Below, piece after piece: positions 52,496 to 62,111 of a stretch of 64,000 bases of DNA (position 1 is the stretch's first letter; every line of letters starts with the position of its first letter). The DNA is taken from positions 11,570 to 75,569 of the forward strand of contig CAJUHP010000016.1 of assembly GCA_910586125.1 (NCBI GenBank), read 5' to 3'. The stretch comes from an uncultured Lachnospiraceae bacterium (GTDB lineage: Bacteria; Bacillota; Clostridia; Lachnospirales; Lachnospiraceae). Both the position numbers and the translations under genes were made by a program. The notes below the pieces were generated by a model. That model was given only the letters and a program-made list of their open reading frames with translations, was not told the origin of the DNA and did not search any database.

Positions 52496-54691
52496 ATGGA
52501 AGAAAAACGTAAACCCAATAAAAGAATCCCCTTGTTTTTGTCTATCGTTATAGTATTCTGCGTGTTAGGCGGGATAGTATTTTATGTGTCACGCAAAATA
52601 ACAAGGGAAATGTCCGCGGCAGCGATCCAAAATCTCAATGAAAACCTGGAATTGATCAAATGCACCATAGAATCCGTCTATAAAAAAGATGCGGAGTTTC
52701 AGAGAATGATTGCCCAGGAACTGGCTGTGCAGGGCAGTCTGGAGGATTTTGTCCGTTCCTACCAGAAGAATGATACAATGGTGAGGATTTCTCTGATCTA
52801 TGCGGGAGAAAACGAGGGGATTTCCAGCGTTGGCGAGCGGTTTTCAGAGGAGGGAATGCGTTTTTCGGTGAGCGAGATGATGGAGGGAATGGAGATTTCC
52901 AACTCCTATATAAATTATATGGGAACATGGGCATATACGCTGAAATGCCCTGTCATAAAAGATGGCCGGGAAATCGCCTCGCTCTATATAGAGTATACCT
53001 ATGATACTCTGGATGAACTGCTTCCGGACGGATTTTATAACAAACAGGCCATGCTCTATATAATGGATGTAAAGACAGAACGGTTTGTGCTGAAACCGAA
53101 GGGTATGGGACAGCGGAGCGCGGGGCATCTCAATTTGGAAGATTTTTACCGGGCAAACAATATCCGCGAGGAGGCGCTTCTCGCAGAGATCGACGAATGT
53201 GTAAAAAATAAAACGGATATTATGTTTTACCATGATATTCGCGGCAAGAGCGCACTGAATTTTATCTGGATGGTAAATGACGGCGCGATCTGCCTGACGG
53301 GCTATGTGCCGACGGAGGCCATTCAGCAGGAGGGCCAGACGGTAAATCATCATATTTATATTGTTGTGGCCATTATGCTGACTGCATTTTTCCTGTGCTG
53401 TCTTCTCTACTATATAAACCAGAGAGAGCAGCGTAAGATCATGCAGGAGCGGGAGGCGGAGAGGGAGCGGCATAACCAGCAGCTAAAGGATGCGCTGCAG
53501 GCAGCGCAGTTGGCCAGCAGCGCCAAGACAACATTTCTGTCCAATATGTCTCATGACATCCGCACGCCCATGAACGCCGTTCTCGGATTTACTACGCTGC
53601 TGGACAAGGATGCAGAAAATGCGGATAAGGTGCGGGAATATACCAAAAAGATCAAAGCCTCCGGGCAGCATCTGATCCATCTGATCAACGATATTCTGGA
53701 GGTTTCCAAGATAGAGAGCGGCAAAGTGGTGCTGGGCGAGGAGGAGTTTGGCCTTTATGATCTGCTCTCCTCCATTGACGCGATGATCCGTCCAATGGCA
53801 AACGCGCGGGCACAGAATTTTTATGTCGAAGTCAAGGACATTATACATGAGCATCTGCGCGGCGATGAGACACGGATCAGTCAGATATTGATCAATCTGC
53901 TGTCCAACGCGGTCAAATACACGCAGGAGGGCGGAAATATATGGTTTCGCATCATCGGTCTAAAACAACATTCCACACATTTTGAGCGGATTCGGATCGA
54001 GGTCGAGGATAACGGCTACGGGATGACGCCGGAATATCTGAAAACGATTTTTGATGTATTTACAAGAGCGGAAAACAGCACGACAAATAAAGTGCAGGGC
54101 ACCGGACTTGGCATGGCAATCACCAAAAATCTGGTGGAGCTGATGGGAGGAACCATCGAAGTTTTCAGTGAAGTTGATAAGGGAAGCCTCTTTCGGGTGG
54201 AACTGGAGCTGCGCACTTGCGAGAAACGGACCAATCGAGAGCCTTTGGAAAAGGAAGAGGGCCGAAACCGGATACCGGAACAGGAATACAGTCTGCAGGG
54301 ACTGCGCTTTCTCGCCGCGGAAGACAATGAGATCAATGCGGAGATACTGCAGGAGATTTTGGCGTCGGAGGGCGCGCTTTGCGAGATTGTTGAAGACGGC
54401 CAGATGGCGCTGAAACGTTTCGAGGCATCAAAGGAGGGAGAATTTGATGCGATTCTGATGGACGTTCAGATGCCGGTGATGAACGGCTACGAAGCCACAA
54501 AGGCGCTCCGGGCGTTGGCTCGCGAGGACGCGCGTAACATTCTTGTGATTGCCATGACAGCCAATGCGTTTGCAGAGGACGAGAGGGACGCGCTGAATGC
54601 CGGTATGAACATCCATCTGGCCAAACCGGTTGACGTGGCGCTGTTAAAGAAAGTGATCACCCAGTATATCAGAAACAAAAAAAGGGAGTAG
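52496..54691 (+). CDS. Membrane hybrid histidine kinase
   Basis: A 731-residue kinase. Helices at about 12-30 and 285-305 enclose an external Cache-like domain. A coiled linker leads to HisKA with NMSHDIRTPMNA, HATPase with LLSNAVKYTQEG and GTGLGMAI, and a receiver with the acceptor in ILMDVQMPVMNG. The catalytic half is closely similar to that of the divergent kinase at 50147-52207. A solute-binding lipoprotein starts 8 bp after its stop. Confidence 0.9.
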   Translation: MEEKRKPNKRIPLFLSIVIVFCVLGGIVFYVSRKITREMSAAAIQNLNENLELIKCTIESVYKKDAEFQRMIAQELAVQGSLEDFVRSYQKNDTMVRISLIYAGENEGISSVGERFSEEGMRFSVSEMMEGMEISNSYINYMGTWAYTLKCPVIKDGREIASLYIEYTYDTLDELLPDGFYNKQAMLYIMDVKTERFVLKPKGMGQRSAGHLNLEDFYRANNIREEALLAEIDECVKNKTDIMFYHDIRGKSALNFIWMVNDGAICLTGYVPTEAIQQEGQTVNHHIYIVVAIMLTAFFLCCLLYYINQREQRKIMQEREAERERHNQQLKDALQAAQLASSAKTTFLSNMSHDIRTPMNAVLGFTTLLDKDAENADKVREYTKKIKASGQHLIHLINDILEVSKIESGKVVLGEEEFGLYDLLSSIDAMIRPMANARAQNFYVEVKDIIHEHLRGDETRISQILINLLSNAVKYTQEGGNIWFRIIGLKQHSTHFERIRIEVEDNGYGMTPEYLKTIFDVFTRAENSTTNKVQGTGLGMAITKNLVELMGGTIEVFSEVDKGSLFRVELELRTCEKRTNREPLEKEEGRNRIPEQEYSLQGLRFLAAEDNEINAEILQEILASEGALCEIVEDGQMALKRFEASKEGEFDAILMDVQMPVMNGYEATKALRALAREDARNILVIAMTANAFAEDERDALNAGMNIHLAKPVDVALLKKVITQYIRNKKRE

Positions 54692-54698
54692 AGAAACG

Positions 54699-56018
54699 AT
54701 GAAAAAAGGTCGAGGAAGGCGATGGAAAAGACTGGCGGCAGGATGCCTGACAATCGCCGTACTTTTTATGATAGCGGGGTGCAGCAGCCGCGAAGGAGAG
54801 GAGAGGAATCTGGCGGAGCAGAAACAGGACAACGAGCGGATCGTCATTATGTTCAGCCCCATGGAAAAAACCGACCCGGATGCGGAGAATACGGCGCGCC
54901 ACGCCGGGGATAAGACCATTCGCATGGCGGAGGAAAAATTGGGTGTGACCGTTGAGTATAATACTTATACCGCGGAAAATTATCAGGATAAGACCTATGA
55001 CGAGGTTGCTCTGGAGCGGGCGCGCAACAATATAGACGATTTTTATCTCTTAAATCCGGATACCATCCGGATTCTGGGAGAGGAAGACCAACTGTTGGAT
55101 CTGTCAAATTTGGAGTGTGTAAAAAATCTGCGCGACGTAGTCAAAATCGCCAATACGATCAACGGCAAACTGGTGGCGATTCCGCAGGAGGTGGTGGCGT
55201 ATGGTTTGTTTATCAATAAAGACATGTTTGACCAATATCAGCTAAAGCTGCCGGAAACGCCGGAAGAATTTCTGGAGTGCTGCAGGATATTTAAGGAAAA
55301 CGGAATTGAGACGCCGGTAGGCGCGAATCGCTGGTGGCTGGAGACATTTGTTCTCGCGCAGGCCTACGCGGATCTGTATAACGGGGGCAATACGCAGGAG
55401 GAAATTGCGGCGCTCAACAGCGGGGAAAAGAAATACAGCGATTATATGCGACCGGGTTTTGAGTTTTTGAAGGAAATGATTGACTGCGGATACATGGATG
55501 CGCAGAAAGCCTATGTCAGCGAGGCAATCGAAGGGGAAGGCCCTGATTTTCTGGCGCAGAAAACGCCGATCGTCATGGCTTACTGGAGCGCGGCCAACAC
55601 CAAGACTGCCTATGGAAATCCGGATTTCAACATGATGGTGATCGGTTTTCCAAGCAGCCGCGGTCAGATGCCGGTGATCTCTCTGCCGGGATACGGCATT
55701 TGTGCGGGGGCAGAACATGCGGAGGATGCGATGCAGGTTTTGGACGTTATGTTTTCTGACGAAGCGCTGTTAGCGTATGCAGAAACGAACAATGTGATTT
55801 CCCCGTCCAAAAATGTCGAGGTGGATTGTATCCCGGCGCTGAAGGCCCTTCAGGATAAGATTGAGGAGAATGTATATGTTCTGGGCACCAACGCGGGAAT
55901 GAAGGTGGAACAGTGGGGAAACATCTGTCTGATTGTGCGGGAGCTGTTAAACGGCGCAACCGTAGACGAGTGTATGGCAGAGTTTGACAGGCTTCAGAAG
56001 GAGTCGCTGATGGAGTAG
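54699..56018 (+). CDS. Extracellular solute-binding lipoprotein, family 1-like
   Basis: A 439-residue secreted lipoprotein. A basic N-terminus and hydrophobic signal end in the lipobox IAGC (C about 28). The body resembles ABC sugar-binding proteins (YGLFINKDMF, NGGNTQEE). No ABC permease or ATPase genes follow. The link to the hybrid kinase suggests it presents a ligand to the kinase's external domain rather than feeding a transporter. The ATG follows AAAAGGGAGTAGAGAAACG. Confidence 0.85.
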   Translation: MKKGRGRRWKRLAAGCLTIAVLFMIAGCSSREGEERNLAEQKQDNERIVIMFSPMEKTDPDAENTARHAGDKTIRMAEEKLGVTVEYNTYTAENYQDKTYDEVALERARNNIDDFYLLNPDTIRILGEEDQLLDLSNLECVKNLRDVVKIANTINGKLVAIPQEVVAYGLFINKDMFDQYQLKLPETPEEFLECCRIFKENGIETPVGANRWWLETFVLAQAYADLYNGGNTQEEIAALNSGEKKYSDYMRPGFEFLKEMIDCGYMDAQKAYVSEAIEGEGPDFLAQKTPIVMAYWSAANTKTAYGNPDFNMMVIGFPSSRGQMPVISLPGYGICAGAEHAEDAMQVLDVMFSDEALLAYAETNNVISPSKNVEVDCIPALKALQDKIEENVYVLGTNAGMKVEQWGNICLIVRELLNGATVDECMAEFDRLQKESLME

Positions 56019-56078
56019 CGAAGGGGCAGCGCCGGCTGTGTGTTGATTTTCTCCGCTGCGTCTGATTGGGCGAGTGAA

Positions 56079-56118
56079 AAAGTACAGGACAGATAAACGT
56101 TTGTTCTGTACTTTTTTT
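56079..56118 (+). terminator. Terminator of the kinase-lipoprotein pair
   Basis: AAAGTACAGGACA (56079-56091) pairs with TGTTCTGTACTTT (56102-56114) through 13 bp including one G-T wobble, with a T-run to 56118. Confidence 0.85.
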
Positions 56119-56216
56119 ATAGATGGTGGTATACTATATGAGCGGCTGTTTTTGAGAGATTCGTTTTTTCCATGTAGACTGCGCTGCAGCAATTTTCATT
56201 AAAGAAAGGATTTCCC

Positions 56217-58211
56217 ATGTCAGAATTCAAATTACACGCCCCCTATCAGCCCACAGGCGATCAGCCGCAGGCCATAGAAGCTCTGGTCAATGGGTTCCGG
56301 GAGGGCAATCAATTCCAGACTTTACTGGGCGTTACCGGCTCAGGAAAGACGTTTACCATGGCGAATATCATTCAAAAGATCAATAAGCCGACGCTGGTTA
56401 TTGCGCACAATAAAACCCTTGCGGCTCAACTGTACGGCGAGTTCAAGGAATTTTTCCCTGAGAACGCGGTAGAATATTTTGTGTCCTATTATGACTACTA
56501 CCAGCCGGAAGCCTATGTTCCGTCCACCGACACATATATCGAAAAGGATTCGTCGATCAACGACGAGATTGACAAGCTGCGCCATTCGGCCACGGCGGCG
56601 CTCTCTGAGAGGCAGGACGTGATTATCATTTCTTCGGTATCCTGCATCTACGGCCTGGGCAGCCCCATCGACTACAAGAACATGGTGCTGTCGCTCAGGC
56701 CCGGCATGGAGAAAGACCGGGACGACGTGATCCGCCGCCTGATTGATATTCAGTATACCCGCAACGATATGGATTTTAAGAGAGGAACGTTTCGGGTCCG
56801 GGGCGATGTGGTGGAGATTGCGCCGGCCGATTCGGCGGAGAACGCCTACCGGGTGGAGTTTTTCGGGGACGAGGTGGACCGGCTGACCGAGATTGATATC
56901 CTGACCGGGGAAATCAAAAGGATTTTGGAACATATCGTTGTCTTTCCTGCCTCTCATTATGTCGTGCCGAAAGAACAGCTTCTGCGGGCAGCAGACGCCA
57001 TCGAAGCGGAGTTAAAGGAGCAGGTGGCATATTTTAAGAGCGAGGACAAGCTTCTGGAGGCGCAGCGGATCGCGGAGCGGACGCATTTTGATGTCGAGAT
57101 GATGCGGGAGACCGGTTTTTGTTCCGGGATAGAGAACTATTCCCGTCACCTGACAGGATTGCCTGCCGGCTGTCCGCCGCATACGCTGCTGGACTATTTT
57201 CCGGCGGAGTTTCTTTTGATGGTGGATGAGTCTCACATCACGGTGCCGCAGGTCCGGGGCATGTATGCCGGAGACCGCTCCCGGAAGAATACGCTGGTGG
57301 AATATGGTTTCCGCCTGCCCTCCGCGCTGGATAACCGGCCCCTGAATTTTGAGGAGTTTGAGGGAAAGCTGGATCAGGTGCTGTTTGTGTCGGCCACGCC
57401 GTCTGTGTACGAGAGAGGCCATGAAATGCTGCGTGCGGAACAGATTATCCGCCCCACCGGTCTTTTGGATCCAAAGATCGAAGTGAGACCGGTGGAGGGG
57501 CAGATAGACGATCTGATCGGTGAGGTCCGAAAAGAGACGGAGGCCGGGCGCAAGATTCTGATTACCACCCTGACTAAGCGCATGGCGGAGGATTTGACGG
57601 ACTATATGCGTGAGGTGGGAATCCGGGTAAGATATCTGCACTCGGATATCGACACGCTGGAGCGGTCGGAGATTATCCGGGATATGCGGCTGGATGTGTT
57701 CGACGTGCTGGTGGGCATCAATCTGCTGCGGGAGGGACTGGATATTCCGGAGATCGGCCTGGTGGCCATACTGGATGCGGACAAAGAGGGGTTCCTGCGC
57801 TCGGAGACGTCGCTGATTCAGACCGTGGGCCGTGCGGCCCGAAATGCGGACGGCCATGTGATCATGTATGCCGATGTGGTGACGGACTCCATGCGGGTGG
57901 CGATTGAGGAGACAAACCGCAGACGGCAGATTCAGCAGAAATACAATGAAGAGCACGGAATCACCCCCACGACGATCCGCAAGGCGGTCCGGGATCTCAT
58001 CCGCATCGGCAAAGCCGCCAACCAGACAAAGGTGAAGCTGGAAAAAGATCCGGAATCCATGAATGAGAAAGAGCTGCTGGCGCAGATTAAGACCATACAG
58101 AAGAAGATGCAGGCCGCGGCCGCGGAGCTGAACTTTGAGCAGGCCGCCGAACTTCGGGATCAGATGATGGAGCTGAAAAAGGTATTGCAGAGGCTGTATG
58201 ATGAGCAGTGA
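56217..58211 (+). CDS. uvrB: Excinuclease ABC subunit B
   Basis: A 664-residue nucleotide excision repair helicase that loads UvrC on damaged DNA. GVTGSGKTFTMAN (Walker A), YYDYYQPEAYVP (the beta-hairpin), DESH and the helicase motifs through QTVGRAARN are intact, with a C-terminal UVR coiled coil (NFEQAAELRDQM). A TGGTATACT extended -10 lies about 85 bp upstream. It precedes uvrA on the same strand. Confidence 0.96.
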   Translation: MSEFKLHAPYQPTGDQPQAIEALVNGFREGNQFQTLLGVTGSGKTFTMANIIQKINKPTLVIAHNKTLAAQLYGEFKEFFPENAVEYFVSYYDYYQPEAYVPSTDTYIEKDSSINDEIDKLRHSATAALSERQDVIIISSVSCIYGLGSPIDYKNMVLSLRPGMEKDRDDVIRRLIDIQYTRNDMDFKRGTFRVRGDVVEIAPADSAENAYRVEFFGDEVDRLTEIDILTGEIKRILEHIVVFPASHYVVPKEQLLRAADAIEAELKEQVAYFKSEDKLLEAQRIAERTHFDVEMMRETGFCSGIENYSRHLTGLPAGCPPHTLLDYFPAEFLLMVDESHITVPQVRGMYAGDRSRKNTLVEYGFRLPSALDNRPLNFEEFEGKLDQVLFVSATPSVYERGHEMLRAEQIIRPTGLLDPKIEVRPVEGQIDDLIGEVRKETEAGRKILITTLTKRMAEDLTDYMREVGIRVRYLHSDIDTLERSEIIRDMRLDVFDVLVGINLLREGLDIPEIGLVAILDADKEGFLRSETSLIQTVGRAARNADGHVIMYADVVTDSMRVAIEETNRRRQIQQKYNEEHGITPTTIRKAVRDLIRIGKAANQTKVKLEKDPESMNEKELLAQIKTIQKKMQAAAAELNFEQAAELRDQMMELKKVLQRLYDEQ

Positions 58212-58273
58212 GCGGCAGGGCAGAGCGCCGTAACCGCCTCTGTTAAGAAACCATGACAGGGAGACAGGAGAAA

Positions 58274-61105
58274 ATGAGCGATACGAAATATATCAGAATT
58301 CGGGGCGCGAACGAACATAACCTGAAGAATATATCCGTGGATATTCCCCGGGACAAGCTGGTGGTGCTGACGGGTCTGAGCGGTTCCGGAAAATCTTCTC
58401 TGGCTTTTGATACGATCTATGCAGAGGGGCAGAGACGCTATATGGAGTCGCTGTCCTCCTACGCCAGACAGTTTCTGGGACAGATGGAAAAACCGGATGT
58501 GGAGAGCATCGAGGGACTGTCTCCGGCGATCTCGATCGATCAGAAGTCCACAAACCGTAATCCCCGCTCCACCGTGGGGACGGTCACGGAGATCTACGAT
58601 TATCTGCGCCTTCTCTTTGCCCGCATCGGGATCCCTCACTGTCCCAAATGCGGCAGAGAGATCAAGAAGCAGACCGTGGATCAGATGGTGGATCAGTTGA
58701 TGGCGCTGCCGGAGCGGACCCGCATCCAGCTTCTGGCGCCGGTGGTCCGAGGGCGCAAGGGCGAACATCAGAAGATTTTTGAACAGGCCAGACGAAGCGG
58801 TTATGTCCGCGTGCGGGTGGACGGCAATCTGTATGAACTGTCCGACGAGATCAAACTGGAAAAGAACATCAAGCACAACATTGAGATTGTAGTAGACCGT
58901 CTGGTGATGAAGGAGGGCATCGAGCGCCGTCTGTCGGATTCCATCGAGAACGTGATGGCGCTGGCCGACGGCCAGATGATTGTGGATACAGGGGAGGCGG
59001 AGCCGATCCGGTTCAGCCAGAGCTTTTCCTGTCCGGACTGCGGGATCAGCATTGAAGAAATCGAGCCCAGAAGCTTTTCGTTCAACAATCCGTTCGGCGC
59101 GTGTCCCGAATGTTTTGGCCTGGGATACAAGATGGAATTTGACTGGCAGCTCATGATCCCCGACGCCAGCCTGTCGATCAACCAAGGGGCGATTGTGGTC
59201 ACGGGCTGGCAGTCCTGCAATGAGCCGAACAGCTTTACCAACGCGACGCTGCAGGCGCTGACAGAGGAATACGGTTTTGATCTGGACACACCCTTTGGGG
59301 ACTATCCTGATTTCGTCAAAAAGATCCTGCTCTACGGCACCGAGGGGAAAAAGATAAAGGTTCACTATAAAGGACAGCGGGGCGAGGGAGTCTATGATGT
59401 GGATTTTGAGGGGCTGATCGCCAATGTGCAGCGGCGCTACCGGGAAACCTACTCGGAGACCATGAAAGCGGAATACGAAACCTTTATGCGTGTTACGCCC
59501 TGCAATGTCTGCCATGGACAGCGCTTGAAGCCCTCCTCTCTGGCAGTGACGGTGGGCGGCAGAAATATATATGAAATCACTTCTCTGTCGGTGGGAAATT
59601 TCCGGAGCGAGCTGGAGCAGATGGAATTTACAGACCGCCAGCTTCAGATCGGAGGGCAGATTCTGAAGGAGGTGCGGGCCAGAGTGGGATTTCTGGCCGA
59701 CGTGGGTCTGGGATATCTGTCATTGTCCAGGGCGACGGCGACTTTGTCCGGCGGCGAGGCCCAGAGAATCCGGCTGGCGACGCAGATCGGCTCCGGTCTG
59801 GTGGGAGTGGCCTATATACTGGACGAACCCAGTATCGGACTGCACCAGAGAGATAACGATAAGCTTCTGAATACGCTTCTGCATCTGCGCGATCTGGGAA
59901 ATACCGTGCTTGTGGTCGAGCATGACGAGGACACGATGCGGGCGGCGGATTATATCGTGGACGTGGGTCCCGGCGCCGGCGAACACGGCGGGCATATTGT
60001 ATCGGCAGGGACGGCGGAGGATATCATGGCCGACCCGAATTCAATCACCGGCGCGTACTTAAGCGGCCGTCTGCGCATACCGGTACCAGAGAGCCGCCGC
60101 AAGCCGTCGGGGTGGCTCACAGTAAAGGGAGCGGCGGAAAACAATCTCAAACATATCGACGTAAAATTTCCGCTTGGCATCATGACCTGCGTCACCGGCG
60201 TATCCGGCTCCGGAAAAAGCTCGCTGGTCAACGAGATTTTATATAAGTCTCTGGCCCGCAATCTGAATCGCGCCCGCGTGATCCCCGGAAAGCACGACCG
60301 GATCAACGGGATGAAGCAGTTGGACAAAGTCATCGCCATTGATCAGTCGCCGATCGGGCGCACGCCCCGCTCCAATCCGGCCACCTACACGGGTGTTTTT
60401 GACCTGATCCGCGATCTGTTTGCCTCCACGGCGGACGCCAAGGCCAAGGGATACGGCAAAGGGAGGTTCAGCTTCAACGTGAAGGGCGGGCGCTGCGAAG
60501 CCTGCAGCGGAGACGGCATTCTGAAGATTGAGATGCATTTTCTGCCGGACGTCTATGTTCCCTGCGAGGTCTGCGGCGGCAAGCGATACAACCGGGAGAC
60601 GCTGGACGTCAAATATAAGGGAAAGAGCATCTATGACGTTCTGAATATGACGGTGGAGGAGGCGCTGGTCTTTTTTGAGAATGTACCCTCCATCCGCCGC
60701 AAGATCGAGACGCTGAATGATGTGGGATTGTCCTACATCCGTCTGGGACAGCCCTCCACAGAACTGTCCGGCGGCGAGGCGCAGCGAATCAAGCTGGCGA
60801 CGGAATTGTCTAGGCGCAGCACCGGCAAGACGATCTACATTCTGGACGAGCCGACAACGGGCCTGCATTTTGCGGATGTGCATAAGCTGGTGGAGATACT
60901 GCGCCGTTTTTCCGAGGCGGGAAATACGGTGATCGTCATCGAACACAACCTGGATGTGATTAAGACAGCGGATTATATCATTGATATCGGGCCGGAAGGC
61001 GGCGACGGAGGCGGCACGATTGTGGCGGAGGGAACGCCGGAGGAAGTAGCGCAGAATCCGACTTCCTATACCGGGCGGTATGTGGCGCAGTATTTGAAGC
61101 AGTAA
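58274..61105 (+). CDS. uvrA: Excinuclease ABC subunit A
   Basis: A 943-residue damage-recognition ATPase. Two ABC modules: GLSGSGKSSLAF and LSGGEAQRIRLA, then GVSGSGKSSLVN and LSGGEAQRIKLA. Zinc-finger cysteines are visible in CPKCGRE, CPDCGI/CPECFG and CEACSGDG/CEVCGGKRY. The ATG at 58274 follows ACAGGAGAAA; an in-frame start at 58253 is less likely. Confidence 0.96.
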   Translation: MSDTKYIRIRGANEHNLKNISVDIPRDKLVVLTGLSGSGKSSLAFDTIYAEGQRRYMESLSSYARQFLGQMEKPDVESIEGLSPAISIDQKSTNRNPRSTVGTVTEIYDYLRLLFARIGIPHCPKCGREIKKQTVDQMVDQLMALPERTRIQLLAPVVRGRKGEHQKIFEQARRSGYVRVRVDGNLYELSDEIKLEKNIKHNIEIVVDRLVMKEGIERRLSDSIENVMALADGQMIVDTGEAEPIRFSQSFSCPDCGISIEEIEPRSFSFNNPFGACPECFGLGYKMEFDWQLMIPDASLSINQGAIVVTGWQSCNEPNSFTNATLQALTEEYGFDLDTPFGDYPDFVKKILLYGTEGKKIKVHYKGQRGEGVYDVDFEGLIANVQRRYRETYSETMKAEYETFMRVTPCNVCHGQRLKPSSLAVTVGGRNIYEITSLSVGNFRSELEQMEFTDRQLQIGGQILKEVRARVGFLADVGLGYLSLSRATATLSGGEAQRIRLATQIGSGLVGVAYILDEPSIGLHQRDNDKLLNTLLHLRDLGNTVLVVEHDEDTMRAADYIVDVGPGAGEHGGHIVSAGTAEDIMADPNSITGAYLSGRLRIPVPESRRKPSGWLTVKGAAENNLKHIDVKFPLGIMTCVTGVSGSGKSSLVNEILYKSLARNLNRARVIPGKHDRINGMKQLDKVIAIDQSPIGRTPRSNPATYTGVFDLIRDLFASTADAKAKGYGKGRFSFNVKGGRCEACSGDGILKIEMHFLPDVYVPCEVCGGKRYNRETLDVKYKGKSIYDVLNMTVEEALVFFENVPSIRRKIETLNDVGLSYIRLGQPSTELSGGEAQRIKLATELSRRSTGKTIYILDEPTTGLHFADVHKLVEILRRFSEAGNTVIVIEHNLDVIKTADYIIDIGPEGGDGGGTIVAEGTPEEVAQNPTSYTGRYVAQYLKQ

Positions 61106-61130
61106 AAGAGGATGTGACCATGGTTTTTCA

Positions 61131-61159
61131 TTGACATTTGCCGGCGCCTTATTTATAAT
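61131..61159 (+). promoter_or_regulatory. Perfect consensus sigma-A promoter
   Basis: TTGACA (61131-61136), exactly 17 bp and TATAAT (61154-61159), about 130 bp upstream of the zinc-ribbon gene. Confidence 0.9.
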
Positions 61160-61287
61160 GGAACTGACACAAAACAGGCAGCGGAGAGATCGGGTTTTTA
61201 CTGAAGGAGAGCAGGCAGTAGCTAACGGGCATTCTGCTGCGCCAACAGAAATAGAGAAACAAAAAAATGATATATGGAGGTAACAGC

Positions 61288-61779
61288 ATGGATTTTTTTG
61301 ATAACTTAAGAGATAAACTGGCCACAACCGGGAAAGATGTATCGGAAAAGGCAAAGGAAGCGGCGGCGGTAGCCAAGCTGAAGACACAGATTTCCGTGGA
61401 GGAGAGCAAGCTCCGCAGTCTGTATGTGGATCTGGGCAAGGCATATTATGAGAATCCGGAGGATGAGAACATCGAAGCCTACAAGGATTCCATCACGGCG
61501 GTAAAGGAAGTAATCGCTGGCTACGAGGCAGAGCTGGCTGAGCGCAAGGGATTAAAGACCTGCAGCAACTGCGGAGCCACCATGGCAAAGGAAGTTCTGT
61601 TCTGCAGCAAGTGCGGAGCAAAGAACGAGATCCCCGAAGAACCGGCGCCGGAGGCGGAGGAGCCTGTGGAGGAAACCGCGGCCAAAGAGCCTGAAAAGAA
61701 GGTTTGCCCGGTCTGCGAAGCAGAAGTCAGCGAAGACATGGCGTTCTGCGAGGTCTGCGGAACAAAACTGGACGACTGA
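61288..61779 (+). CDS. Zinc-ribbon protein with coiled-coil N-terminus
   Basis: A 163-residue soluble protein. The N-terminal 75 residues are a charged helical/coiled-coil region (MDFFDNLRDKL onward); an acidic P/E-rich linker separates two zinc ribbons, CSNCG/CSKCG (about 92-110) and CPVCE/CEVCG (about 139-158). No enzyme motif. The role is unknown. ATG 61288 follows ATGGAGGTAACAGC. The consensus promoter suggests high expression. Confidence 0.8.
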   Translation: MDFFDNLRDKLATTGKDVSEKAKEAAAVAKLKTQISVEESKLRSLYVDLGKAYYENPEDENIEAYKDSITAVKEVIAGYEAELAERKGLKTCSNCGATMAKEVLFCSKCGAKNEIPEEPAPEAEEPVEETAAKEPEKKVCPVCEAEVSEDMAFCEVCGTKLDD

Positions 61780-62111
61780 GAAAAATGTGGCCGAGTGGAA
61801 AAATAGGCCGGCAGATTTTGACTTAATGAGTCGGGCTGTGTTCTGTGGGAAAGGCATCGGCTGTGCTTTTTTGGCGTGAGTCTATTTGATCGGCATGGGA
61901 TATTGGATGTGTATCAGAAAAAATCCGCGTTGGATCTTTGGTAGGCGTCACATGGAATGAGCAGGAAATAGAATCAGATACAGATAGCGGGGGGCTGCTG
62001 TAAACGAGGGAGAATACAAAATAGGGCGGGGAGATATCCGAGAAACGCCGTGTTTTGTAGCGATTCCCAGTTTTACGGCAGTCCTTCGCGGCTTGAAAGG
62101 AGGAAGAATGC
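61780..62111. other. Intergenic region ahead of guaA
   Basis: About 330 bp. No open frame with a ribosome site and no riboswitch or terminator I could recognise. It may hold the guaA promoter, but no convincing -35/-10 pair was found. Confidence 0.4.

Noticed and set aside
61780..62111. Possible purine riboswitch ahead of guaA
   Set aside because: No conserved purine, PRPP or ppGpp aptamer core could be recognised, and no terminator lies before the start.
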